Shown in pieces: positions 6,792-13,345 of a stretch of 40,463 nucleotides of DNA. The number at the start of each line of letters is the position of its first letter. The first letter of the stretch is position 1. The notes beneath the pieces are model-generated. The model was not told where the DNA came from, did not search any database, and saw nothing but the letters and a program-made list of their open reading frames with translations. This DNA comes from a virus, in the IMG/VR virus record IMGVR_UViG_3300046373_000123, positions 1-40,463 of that record; one strand, 5' to 3'. A program made the position numbers and the translations under genes.

Positions 6792-7051
6792 GCAATACAT
6801 TCCCTTACTCGGCTTGGGTGCTTACCCCGAGCTTTTCACCGAAACAAGTTGTTTTCACTGAAAGTTCTAGCGGCGACTGGCTTATTACTGAAAAGCGCAA
6901 GTGGTATCACTGCACAAAGGTTTTCCCGACAAAGGAAGTCGCTATTGAACAGGGCAGGTTGCTGATTGAAACCCAGAAATCGGACCTGAATAAGCGCGCC
7001 GAGCAGATCAAAAAACGCGAGGCGGCGCTCGATAAGGCTGGATGCAAATGA
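6788..7051 (+). CDS. Hypothetical phage protein (87 aa)
   Basis: ATG 6788 in overlap. The N-terminal half is beta-rich (SGDWLITEKRKWYHCTKVFP), the C-terminal half is a charged coiled coil (KRAEQIKKREAALDKAG). Overlaps the next start. Function unknown. Confidence 0.65.
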   Translation: MSNTFPYSAWVLTPSFSPKQVVFTESSSGDWLITEKRKWYHCTKVFPTKEVAIEQGRLLIETQKSDLNKRAEQIKKREAALDKAGCK

Positions 7052-7137
7052 CCACCTACACCTACTGCCTTATCGCCCTGGCCTGCTCCGGCTGGCCGCA
7101 GCTTATTCAATGGGTTATTGAAAAATGGATGATGTGA
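7048..7137 (+). CDS. Tiny hydrophobic peptide (29 aa)
   Basis: ATG 7048 and TGA 7135-7137 give 29 residues (YTYCLIALACSGWPQLIQWV in the middle). It starts in ATGA overlap with the previous gene and overlaps the next by 13 bases. Size and coupling suggest a membrane peptide or a translational leader; evidence is positional only. Confidence 0.4.
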   Translation: MTTYTYCLIALACSGWPQLIQWVIEKWMM

Positions 7138-7565
7138 AATTACTGCCGTGCCCGTTCTGCGGCGAGCTGCCGACAATAACCAAGCATTTCAAGCACGAGA
7201 TATACAGCTTCGTGCATCGGTGCTCTGTCATTGGCCCTATCACCCGTGACTTTCGTGAGCGGGAGCAGGATCACGCCGATATGTGGAACACTCGCTGCGC
7301 TTCCGACCTCGACGCCCAACGCCTACGCGCCGATACGGCTGAGGCTGAAGTGACTCGGCTCGAAGATGAGTTCGATACGTTGGAAAGTACGAACACAACC
7401 ATGAAATTGAAACTTGCCGCCGCCGAGCAGCGCATTGCGGAGCTTTTGCAGATCTGCCGAGATATTCAGGACGATCCGCGTCTTTGGCTCATGGTCGGCG
7501 CAGAAATTTCAGGCCGCATCAGCACCGCCCTCAACCCCAAACCCGAGGCAGGAAGTCATGAGTGA
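7125..7565 (+). CDS. Lar-like zinc-ribbon protein with coiled-coil extension (146 aa)
   Basis: The N-terminus KLLPCPFCGELP, a later His/Cys (VHRCSV) and the DMWNTRCA ending match the Lar restriction-alleviation family, small proteins that modulate host type I restriction in the Rac prophage. Here the Lar-like part (1-65) is followed by a coiled coil (about 65-110, RLEDEFDTLESTNTTMKLKL) and a short C-terminal domain common to phage proteins. Anti-restriction activity is inferred from the family; many Lar-like phage proteins are untested. Confidence 0.72.
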   Translation: MDDVKLLPCPFCGELPTITKHFKHEIYSFVHRCSVIGPITRDFREREQDHADMWNTRCASDLDAQRLRADTAEAEVTRLEDEFDTLESTNTTMKLKLAAAEQRIAELLQICRDIQDDPRLWLMVGAEISGRISTALNPKPEAGSHE

Positions 7566-7728
7566 GCGCTCGAGATTCATGGCGACCATCAAACTGATGT
7601 GGGTGAACCTTGGTAGACCACCAGCCTGCTGGGATGCAGTTCATGACTGGGAACTTTATTTCTGCCTCGGAGGCCGGCGCGCAGATGCGGCAGTCGAATC
7701 ATTCAACGATGCATTGCAGTGTGAGTAA
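7558..7728 (+). CDS. Small hypothetical protein (56 aa)
   Basis: ATG 7558 overlaps the Lar-like gene by 8 bases, preceded by AGGAAGTC. Aromatic-rich (WVNLGRPPACWDAVHDWELY). No motif recognised. Confidence 0.55.
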   Translation: MSERSRFMATIKLMWVNLGRPPACWDAVHDWELYFCLGGRRADAAVESFNDALQCE

Positions 7729-7734
7729 TTGACC

Positions 7735-8178
7735 ATGACCAATAACCCAACGATTGACGGCGTGTCGCGGGAGTTGCGCAAGCGTTTGGATAATCTCACG
7801 GACAAGGCCGGAGGGGTATTCGTATCAGTTGAATATCTGCGCGCCCTGCTGGATGCCCCTGTCGTCGAGCGCCAGCCGGTTGGCGAAGTGAAGCTGATAA
7901 CAATGTTTGGCCCGCACCCGAGTGTTGATGTTGCGTGGGAAACACTTCCATCAGCTGGCGACAAACTTTACACCGCCCCGCCAGCGCCGGTCGCGGTGGT
8001 GCCTGGCGGTTGGAAACTGGTTCCAGTTGAACCAACTGACCAGATGGCCCTTGCTGCATTAAAAGTGTCACTGTCAGGATCAAGTCAAATCAATGGGGTA
8101 GGTATCTGGAAGGCTATGATTGATTCCTCCCCCGATTATCTCGACGCCACCGCTGCTCTGAATGGGTCAGCAAAATGA
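7735..8178 (+). CDS. Hypothetical phage protein (147 aa)
   Basis: Start ATG 7735; a TTG six bases earlier directly abuts the previous stop. The middle (GDKLYTAPPAPVAVVPGGWK, LVPVEPTDQMALAALKV) is a modular phrase found in many enteric and Pseudomonas phage early proteins of unknown role. Preceding residues 5-60 are helical. Confidence 0.7.
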   Translation: MTNNPTIDGVSRELRKRLDNLTDKAGGVFVSVEYLRALLDAPVVERQPVGEVKLITMFGPHPSVDVAWETLPSAGDKLYTAPPAPVAVVPGGWKLVPVEPTDQMALAALKVSLSGSSQINGVGIWKAMIDSSPDYLDATAALNGSAK

Positions 8179-8281
8179 TCGCCCTCGCCTAGTTCTATCT
8201 CGTCTACGTCCGCTGATTCATCCCTTCTGTTGTAACTCCCTGACTACTCACTGCTTGCCGCCCAGCGGCCGGAGCATCCCT

Positions 8282-8476
8282 ATGTCTCGCATTGAAGAAA
8301 GAGAAGGCTGGAACCACGCCGATCAATTGCTCAAGGACGGGCGTCAAGTAGACCCGATCTTCGGTGGCGTTGAACGGGTCATCGCCAATATCGAAAAGAC
8401 CGCCGCGCTCCGGCCTGAGGGGTATCGGTTGGGCATTCAGAAACGTATCGAGGTGGAACGCCATGGCAACTGCTGA
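8282..8476 (+). CDS. Small hypothetical protein (64 aa)
   Basis: ATG 8282 follows CCGGAGCATCCCT; the gap 8179-8281 upstream shows nothing coding. Charged helical peptide (EEREGWNHADQLLKDGRQVD). Overlaps the next gene by 14 bases. Confidence 0.6.
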   Translation: MSRIEEREGWNHADQLLKDGRQVDPIFGGVERVIANIEKTAALRPEGYRLGIQKRIEVERHGNC

Positions 8477-8651
8477 GCTGCACGGCCAGAAGATCAACCC
8501 GTTCGAACAGGGTTACGCGGCGTTCCTGCGCGGAGTCGATCTGAAGCAGAACCCGTTCGATGCCGAGAACGACCCTACCCCATATTCAAAGACACGCTGG
8601 GCCCAAGGCTGGAACAAGGCGCAGCGTGAAGCGCGGAGGAAGATGGTATGA
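8463..8651 (+). CDS. Rmf/CrpP-like small protein (62 aa)
   Basis: The spacing of NPFEQGYAAFLRGVDLKQNP and then KTRWAQGWNKAQREARR resembles the ribosome modulation factor fold, shared with CrpP-type small proteins: two helices, G-x-x-A-x3-G and a terminal W-x2-GW. Rmf dimerises ribosomes in stationary phase. Whether this phage copy binds ribosomes is unknown. The stop overlaps the next ATG. Confidence 0.6.
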   Translation: MATAELHGQKINPFEQGYAAFLRGVDLKQNPFDAENDPTPYSKTRWAQGWNKAQREARRKMV

Positions 8652-8956
8652 GCGACAAGATGCGGGAAGAGTTTGAGACGTGGGCCATCGCCTACGCCAC
8701 CAAACATAAATACGAATACATGACCATCCTGCTGGCGAAATGCCCGACTGACGACAACGTGTATCGTGTGAGCTGGGTCGATTGCGCCTGGATTGGCTGG
8801 AAAGCCTCCCGCGAATCGCTGGTGATTGAGTTGCCAGATCGTTACGACTGGACGGCAGAACAGGTTGGAATTTTCAAGGACGACGAAGGGACTCTTTTTG
8901 ATGCTGATGCTGTTGTGGAAGCTATCGAAGCCGCTGGGTTAAAGGTGAAGCCATGA
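8648..8956 (+). CDS. Conserved phage protein, paralogue of the 33922-34179 gene (102 aa)
   Basis: The phrase AWIGWKASRESLVIELPDR and the final AAGLKVKP recur in the - strand gene at 33922-34179 (AWDGWQASRETLVIKLPDR, QSGLKVKP). The opening EEFETWAIAYATKHK also matches FESWFYASKY. This is a widespread small family of Pseudomonas phages without known function. ATGA overlaps on both ends. Confidence 0.75.
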   Translation: MSDKMREEFETWAIAYATKHKYEYMTILLAKCPTDDNVYRVSWVDCAWIGWKASRESLVIELPDRYDWTAEQVGIFKDDEGTLFDADAVVEAIEAAGLKVKP

Positions 8957-9369
8957 ACCGGAAATACTGGAAGCAAATCTGCGCGATCCCTGCGTACATG
9001 TTCTTGCTGAGCCCGTCCGGCACCCGCATCCAGAAGCTGGAATGCGGGAACTGGATCGACCAACACGAAGCGCAAAAGGTGGTCGACGCGGCAGAGGATG
9101 AGTTGAGCGAACTGAGGGATCGGTGCGCCCAGCAGGCCGCAATGATCGAACACCTGCGCGGCGGCCCTACTCCGCTCTACACCGCCGTAGACATGGCCAA
9201 TGCGGCGCGGGACGGGTTCAGGGATGGGGCGGCGGCAAGTAAGTCCCTGGTCAATGAGTGCCGCTCATATCTTCAGTGCGTGGTTGATTGCAGCATGTCG
9301 CGCAACAACGCCGAAGCGCTGGCTGACGAGCTCATCGAGAAAATAGACGCTGCTCGCAAGGAGGGTTGA
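8953..9369 (+). CDS. Hypothetical coiled-coil protein (138 aa)
   Basis: ATG 8953 overlaps the previous stop. Residues 35-65 form a coiled coil (AQKVVDAAEDELSELRDRCA), followed by a helical domain. Not recognised. Confidence 0.65.
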   Translation: MNRKYWKQICAIPAYMFLLSPSGTRIQKLECGNWIDQHEAQKVVDAAEDELSELRDRCAQQAAMIEHLRGGPTPLYTAVDMANAARDGFRDGAAASKSLVNECRSYLQCVVDCSMSRNNAEALADELIEKIDAARKEG

Positions 9370-9370
9370 G

Positions 9371-9622
9371 ATGGGGGACGAATCCGAAATTATCTACATC
9401 GAGGGATTGGGGCGGATGCTCGGCCGTACAGAGGCCGCAGTGCGCCAGGGCCTGAGCCGTGGCGTTGATTGGTTGCCAAAAGGCTTCAAAATGGGAAGCC
9501 GGCATTGCTGGCTACGGGAGGACGTTCGGGAGTTCTTGCGTGGATGTCGAGATGGGCAGAACAAGGCTCAGAAGGTAGGCAGGAAGCGGCAGACGCCACC
9601 AACACTGCGAGGGGTCGCGTGA
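9371..9622 (+). CDS. Excisionase-like DNA-binding protein (83 aa)
   Basis: A short MerR/AlpA-type winged helix: IIYIEGLGRMLGRTEAAVRQ, GVDWLPKGFKMG and then HCWLREDVREFL, where a recognition helix is followed by a wing and a W-x-R-x-DV motif. It is the last + strand gene, two bases before the convergent integrase, the usual place for xis at the end of a PL operon. It would bend attP for excision. The basic tail (KAQKVGRKRQ) fits DNA binding. Identification rests on fold type, length and position. Confidence 0.68.
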   Translation: MGDESEIIYIEGLGRMLGRTEAAVRQGLSRGVDWLPKGFKMGSRHCWLREDVREFLRGCRDGQNKAQKVGRKRQTPPTLRGVA

Positions 9623-9624
9623 TG

Positions 9625-10602
9625 TTACCCCAGCTTCTCGGCGAGATTGTTCGGGCACAGGTGGGTATACCGCTTGAGCATTGCCAGGGTCTTGTGGCCG
9701 GTGATGCTCGCAACCTCCATGATGGACAGCCCGCGTTCGAAAAGGCGGCTGGTGGCTTCATGGCGCATGTCGTGAAGGCGGAGGTCTTTGATCTTCGCCG
9801 CCTCACACGCGAGCGCGAAATAGTTGCTCACGCTATCCAGCTTCAAGTGAAAGTATCTGCCGCCGTCGATCGGTGTCGGCAATCCCTCCAAGAGCTCCAT
9901 CGCCCGCTTCGATAGTGGGACAGATCGGCGCTCGCCGTTCTTCGTGTCTTCGAGGAACGCAACTTTCCCCCTGATTTGATCTTTTCTGAGCATGACCAGC
10001 TCAGACCGGCGCATCGCCGTCTCAACCGCCAGCTCAATGATCACTGGAAGCTCGGCATTGATGTCGCCTGCATGCTTGTACAGTGCCTTCAGCTCGGCGG
10101 TGGTTGGACGGCGCTCGCGCTGCTTGCTGCCCTTCGGCATACGGATGGCCGTACACGGGTTCTTCAGCCCCTGGATGCCCCAGTCCTTCGCCGCGACCGT
10201 ATAAAGGTGGCTGATCAGTGCCAGATTCAGCCTGACAGTCGCTGTAGACTTCCCGGCCTTCAGTTCTGTATCGCGATAAGCGGCCATGTCGCTGGAGCGG
10301 ATCGCGGCCAGAGACTTGGCGCCCCATTCCGACTTCTGCCACTTCTTGGCCCGGACCTTCTCTTGCGCTGACCCTTTCTTCGACTCGCTCACCTCGTTGA
10401 CGTACCTGGTCAGCGCCTCTTCAAGCGTGGTGCTTTCCGCCTCGCGTGTGTCAACGAATCGCTTGCGCGACATATCGCCCTCAATCTCGGCAGCCCATCG
10501 TTGGGCTTCTGCCTTGGTGTCGAAGGTTGCATTGAGGTGTGGGTATCCCTTTCGGCGGATTTGAGCCCGCCATGCGTTTCCGCGCTTTTCGTAAGAGGCC
10601 AT
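9625..10602 (-). CDS. int: Tyrosine integrase (325 aa)
   Basis: Site-specific recombinase for attP x attB. N-terminal arm-binding-type domain (MASYEKRGNAWRAQIRRKGY), SAM-like core-binding domain (about 55-145, TLEEALTRYVNEVSE), catalytic domain with Arg in ETAMRRSELVML, then HDMRHEATSRLF (H-x2-R), GHKTLAML and the nucleophile Tyr in LKRYTHL. Start chosen at ATG 10602, where the conserved N-terminus begins; the frame is open 27 codons further. Convergent with the xis-like gene, so PL readthrough would be antisense to int. The attP core lies about 120 bp upstream of the start. Confidence 0.95.
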   Translation of the reverse strand: MASYEKRGNAWRAQIRRKGYPHLNATFDTKAEAQRWAAEIEGDMSRKRFVDTREAESTTLEEALTRYVNEVSESKKGSAQEKVRAKKWQKSEWGAKSLAAIRSSDMAAYRDTELKAGKSTATVRLNLALISHLYTVAAKDWGIQGLKNPCTAIRMPKGSKQRERRPTTAELKALYKHAGDINAELPVIIELAVETAMRRSELVMLRKDQIRGKVAFLEDTKNGERRSVPLSKRAMELLEGLPTPIDGGRYFHLKLDSVSNYFALACEAAKIKDLRLHDMRHEATSRLFERGLSIMEVASITGHKTLAMLKRYTHLCPNNLAEKLG

Positions 10603-10622
10603 TCCGGAATATTGGCGGGTGC

Positions 10623-10666
10623 TTGGGGGAATCGCAAGAGAAGCAATTCCCCCCGATTTCCCCCAA
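10623..10666. promoter_or_regulatory. Candidate integrase arm-type sites, int side
   Basis: Three copies of a G5/C5 motif: TTGGGGGAAT at 10623-10632, ATTCCCCCC at 10646-10654 (reverse) and ATTTCCCCCAA at 10656-10666 (reverse). Two more copies are on the other side of the core. The arrangement is that of P and P' arm sites; binding is inferred. Confidence 0.6.
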
Positions 10667-10680
10667 TCTACAACCAAATG

Positions 10681-10720
10681 CAAAAAAGGCCACGAGGCAA
10701 AATGCGCTCGGGGCCTTTAA
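10681..10720 (-). terminator. Strong hairpin, terminator on the - strand (works both ways)
   Basis: AAAGGCC (10685-10691) pairs with GGCCTTT (10712-10718), with a nested CGAG/CTCG stem. On the - strand it ends in a run of six T. It sits directly 3' of the tRNA-Ser fragment, so it may be the host tRNA terminator carried along with the att core. Confidence 0.75.
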
Positions 10721-10723
10721 ATA

Positions 10724-10790
10724 TGGCGGAGAGATAGGGATTCGAACCCTAGGTACCGGTGAAGGTACAACGGATTTCGAATCCGTTTTC
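10724..10790 (-). other. attP: attP core: 3' part of a tRNA-Ser(CGA) gene
   Basis: Read on the - strand this is a tRNA-Ser from the anticodon stem to the CCA: anticodon stem ACGGA, loop TTCGAAA (anticodon CGA, complement of 10777-10779), stem TCCGT, long variable arm, T-loop GGTTCGAATCC and the end CTCCGCCA. The 5' half of the tRNA is absent, so this is not a gene but the identity block that restores the host tRNA on integration. It lies just upstream of int. Confidence 0.88.
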
Positions 10791-10861
10791 GTCCCTAATG
10801 ATCATTGGTAGCATTTCCTGAGGACCCCTTCAGGGCCTCGCTTTCGCTGCATCACCGCTCC

Positions 10862-10877
10862 ACATGATTAATCATGT
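10862..10877. repeat. 16-bp perfect AT-rich palindrome
   Basis: ACATGATTAATCATGT followed by TTTT, in the gap between the attP core and Rz. It could bind a dimeric protein such as an excision factor, or act as a weak terminator on the + strand. The rest of the 10803-10930 gap holds a GAGGACCC/GGGCCTC hairpin and the arm sites. Confidence 0.7.
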
Positions 10878-10878
10878 T

Positions 10879-10909
10879 TTGGGGGAATGATTGCACCAGA
10901 TTTCCCCCA
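10879..10909. promoter_or_regulatory. Candidate integrase arm-type sites, far side
   Basis: TTGGGGGAAT at 10879-10888 and, inverted, ATTTCCCCCA at 10900-10909. Same motif as the sites at 10623-10666, flanking the tRNA-derived core. Confidence 0.6.
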
Positions 10910-10930
10910 TCACCATCTCTGGCGTTCTGC

Positions 10931-11455
10931 CTACCTCACATCTCCTTTCGAAATTTCGTCATACGCCTGCTCGCAGGTCACTCCCCTGGCATGGCTGTCC
11001 TGAGCATATCCTGCCAGCTCGCCCGCTCTTGCATCAGCGCGCTTGAACACGTCGGCAAGCACCATGACGGCACGGGTAGCTGCCGCGCTTGTGGCGGCAG
11101 TGCAGGAATGGCCGCCGGCCTGACTGGCTGCGAGTCGAGCGGCAAGCCTGTCGGCTTCGTGCTGCACCCCGTTGCGAGAAGCGCGCTCAGCAGCAGCGTC
11201 AGCAGTGAGTTGATCGATCGTGCGTTGGCCATCTTGAACCGCCTTGTCGATTGCATGTTGGTAGGATTGCTCGCGCACCCTGGCGGCAGACTCGTTTGCG
11301 GCCAGGGCTGCCTCGTCGCGTGTGTCGCGCTTCGCCCACTCGGCCTGCCACTTGTCGTCGGTGACGCTCACGCCATGGTGGTAGGCGCCGAACAGGGCGC
11401 CGAGGGCCAGCAGCACCGCAGCTATATAAGGAAGGAGTCGCAGCCAGATGCTCAT
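10931..11455 (-). CDS. Rz: Rz-type i-spanin, DUF2514-like (174 aa)
   Basis: An inner-membrane spanin subunit: N-terminal membrane anchor (residues 6-25, RLLPYIAAVLLALGALFGAY) followed by a long periplasmic coiled coil rich in Ala, Arg and Glu. With its Rz1 partner it fuses inner and outer membrane in the last lysis step. It overlaps the end of the endolysin gene (ATGA) and encloses Rz1 in another frame. Two Cys near the C-terminus could form disulfides. Confidence 0.87.
   Translation of the reverse strand: MSIWLRLLPYIAAVLLALGALFGAYHHGVSVTDDKWQAEWAKRDTRDEAALAANESAARVREQSYQHAIDKAVQDGQRTIDQLTADAAAERASRNGVQHEADRLAARLAASQAGGHSCTAATSAAATRAVMVLADVFKRADARAGELAGYAQDSHARGVTCEQAYDEISKGDVR
10978..11232 (-). 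CDS. Rz1: Rz1-type outer-membrane lipoprotein spanin, nested in Rz (84 aa)
   Basis: Out of frame and wholly inside Rz. ATG 11232 begins MANARSINSLLTLLLSALLA followed by TGC, a signal peptide with lipobox (LATGC, Cys 23). The mature part starts STKPTGLPLDSQ and is proline-rich (PAAIPALPPQARQLPVP), as Rz1 proteins are. The nested arrangement is the classic Rz/Rz1 architecture and makes this much more than a chance frame. Confidence 0.85.
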   Translation of the reverse strand: MANARSINSLLTLLLSALLATGCSTKPTGLPLDSQPVRPAAIPALPPQARQLPVPSWCLPTCSSALMQERASWQDMLRTAMPGE

Positions 11456-12003
11456 GCCAGCACCCTCAGTGCGCGGTCGTAGAACTCCATTCGCTCAGCG
11501 AGCCCGTTGTAGCCGCCATTGATGCGACGGGTGATCTCTTTCATGTCGCCGGCATCTGCCAGGGCGTTCAGGTTCCGCGAATTCCAGAACCACGCAGCAG
11601 ACTTGCACGCCCATTCGGCCTGCTCGAGCAGTTCCGGGGTGCGCAACAGGCGGTCGTCGCCGAAGAGCGCCTTGCTGCAGGCAAGATAGTTGTCATGGCC
11701 AGTTACCTGAATCAGGCCGCGCCCTCGATATTTTTGCCCATCGCCATCAGCCTCTGGCGTATTGCCCAAGCGCTTGGCCAGTGGGCCGGTGTCGTACTTG
11801 CTCAGGTACTGATCGCCGCCGAGCTCCCGGACGTACCGGAACTGGCCAGACTCATGTCCGACCTGGGCGATGAACGCCGCCATGCGCAATGGCGTGTTGA
11901 TCAGGTACCGATCCATGGCCAAATTCAGCGCAGACGCAAAAACGCCGGCTTGCTTGCCGGCGTTCGGGAGGATTTGCAGTAATTGTTGTGCAGTGATTGG
12001 CAT
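11452..12003 (-). CDS. GH19-type endolysin (183 aa)
   Basis: Glycoside hydrolase family 19 (chitinase-like) lysozyme that cuts peptidoglycan. Motifs: MAAFIAQVGHESGQFRYVRE with the catalytic Glu in GHES, a second acidic site in RELGGDQYLSKYDTG, and YRGRGLIQVTGHDNYLACSK. ATG 12003 follows AGGAGAATCAT; no signal peptide, so it needs a holin. Holin candidates are far away at 30.8-31.4 kb, at the other end of the late operon. A terminator-like hairpin lies within its codons 14-22. Confidence 0.92.
   Translation of the reverse strand: MPITAQQLLQILPNAGKQAGVFASALNLAMDRYLINTPLRMAAFIAQVGHESGQFRYVRELGGDQYLSKYDTGPLAKRLGNTPEADGDGQKYRGRGLIQVTGHDNYLACSKALFGDDRLLRTPELLEQAEWACKSAAWFWNSRNLNALADAGDMKEITRRINGGYNGLAERMEFYDRALRVLA
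11938..11964 (-). terminator. Terminator-like hairpin inside the endolysin gene
   Basis: On the - strand AACGCCGGC pairs with GCCGGCGTT (9 bp, loop of six), followed by five T. It is within the early coding part of the endolysin. It could attenuate unmodified late transcripts; a coding coincidence is possible. Confidence 0.55.
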
Positions 12004-12045
12004 ATGATTCTCCTGTACAATCGCGCGCAAAATTGAGGGATGCTC

Positions 12046-13179
12046 ATGTTGAATTCAATGGATCGAACCGGCGCGATACCAGCATTGACTGGCGTGCGCT
12101 TCTTCGCCGCGCTCATGGTGTTCTTTTCACACTATGTGGTACCTGGATCGAGCGGCTTCCTGCTGACAGTCCAAAACTCAGGTTATGCGGGAGTTACATT
12201 CTTTTTCATTTTATCGGGTTTCATTCTTGCCTATAACTACCTTGAAAAGTTTGAGAAAAATCCGACATCGCAAATAGGCGCCTTTTATTTTGCGCGGTTC
12301 TCTCGCGTCTATCCACTGTATGCATTTATGCTGCTTTACTTCTGGCTTATCCTGCCAGCAGACAAAAGCGTTGTTCCGCATATATTTGCAATACAAGCAT
12401 GGTATGACGATTTATTTATGGCGATGGGGTACAACACAGTTTCCTGGAGCATCAGTGTTGAAGCATTTCTATATTTGATGTTCCCGCTGATTATTCCGAT
12501 TCTAACTCTATTGGGAATCACGGCTTCAGCGAAGAGGCTTATCGCTTTGATGATCATTCTAGCTGCAACGGCTTTCGCGATTGCCTTCTATTTCTGGGCG
12601 ACCGGGAAAGGCGCTCTGATGCCAGCAGAGCCGAGTTCGGCGCACCGGTGGCTGTACCGAACGCCGTTGTCACGGCTGATAGACTTCACCATCGGCATCT
12701 GTGCTGCGATCTACTACATGCGCTTTTGGAAGGACACGCAAAGAAGCTCAAGCACCTGGACCGTCATCACCCTTGTCTCAATCGCCGGGCTCATTGTGAT
12801 CATGGGCAGCGAAACAGTCTTTTACTCTCCGTTTAGCTGGGATGCCGCCTACATTATCCCATTCACGCTCATTATCTTCGGTGTTGCGGCAGTGCAATCC
12901 AGCGCTGTGAGTCGGTTCCTTTCGACGCCCTCAATGATATTGCTCGGCGAGGCTTCTTTCGCGTTTTACCTGATCCACCTGATCATGAAAACCATGAAGC
13001 TGCTAAGGCCTGACGCAAGCATGTTGGAAGCCCTCATTATGCAGGCCGTCATGCTGACGATAGTGGTCTGCACCTCTATTGGTCTGCATCTCGTGATCGA
13101 AAAGCCAGCGCAGAACTTCCTGAGATCGGCCTTTCGTTCGCGAGCCAACGCTTATGTTGGGGTTGGCAGAAAGCCTTGA
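12046..13179 (+). CDS. Acyltransferase 3-family membrane protein, likely O-antigen modifying (377 aa)
   Basis: A multi-pass membrane acyltransferase. The family opening is clear (IPALTGVRFFAALMVFFSHY, catalytic-type His in FSHY), then VTFFFILSGFILAY, FYFARFSRVYPLY (R-x-R-YPLY), and WSISVEAFLYLMFP. About ten membrane helices. Phage members O-acetylate host lipopolysaccharide and change serotype, blocking superinfection. ATG 12046 is spaced six bases from GAGGG. It is on the opposite strand from the late genes and AT-rich (47 G+C in 12181-12300), so it is a moron acquired by transfer. Its own promoter is probable: TACAAT at 12016-12021, with no clear -35. Confidence 0.9.
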   Translation: MLNSMDRTGAIPALTGVRFFAALMVFFSHYVVPGSSGFLLTVQNSGYAGVTFFFILSGFILAYNYLEKFEKNPTSQIGAFYFARFSRVYPLYAFMLLYFWLILPADKSVVPHIFAIQAWYDDLFMAMGYNTVSWSISVEAFLYLMFPLIIPILTLLGITASAKRLIALMIILAATAFAIAFYFWATGKGALMPAEPSSAHRWLYRTPLSRLIDFTIGICAAIYYMRFWKDTQRSSSTWTVITLVSIAGLIVIMGSETVFYSPFSWDAAYIIPFTLIIFGVAAVQSSAVSRFLSTPSMILLGEASFAFYLIHLIMKTMKLLRPDASMLEALIMQAVMLTIVVCTSIGLHLVIEKPAQNFLRSAFRSRANAYVGVGRKP

Positions 13180-13334
13180 ATGAATGGAGGCTGGGCATTA
13201 TAGAAAACGGCCCAGCGCGGATCGTCGGTTTCCACCAGCCCAGCATTGGGCCAATAGAATGGATCAGGCTCCGATGAAAAGTAGGCGTCTATGATTGTCC
13301 GTTCAAGATCCAAGAAGTTCACGTAAAAGGACAT
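13152..13334 (-). CDS. Small protein downstream of tail fibre, possible fibre-assembly partner (60 aa)
   Basis: Short acidic and aromatic protein (FYVNFLDLERTIIDAYFSSE, PFYWPNAGLVETDDPRWAVF). It follows the fibre gene by 11 bases and its 3' end overlaps the convergent acyltransferase by 28 bases. Position suggests a chaperone or receptor-related factor, but no family signature is certain. Confidence 0.6.
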   Translation of the reverse strand: MSFYVNFLDLERTIIDAYFSSEPDPFYWPNAGLVETDDPRWAVFYNAQPPFIQGFLPTPT

Positions 13335-13345
13335 TTTCGAATTTC

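Noticed and set aside
10724-10790. Functional tRNA gene
   Set aside because: Only the part from anticodon stem to CCA is present; the 5' acceptor strand and D arm are missing, so it is the att core.
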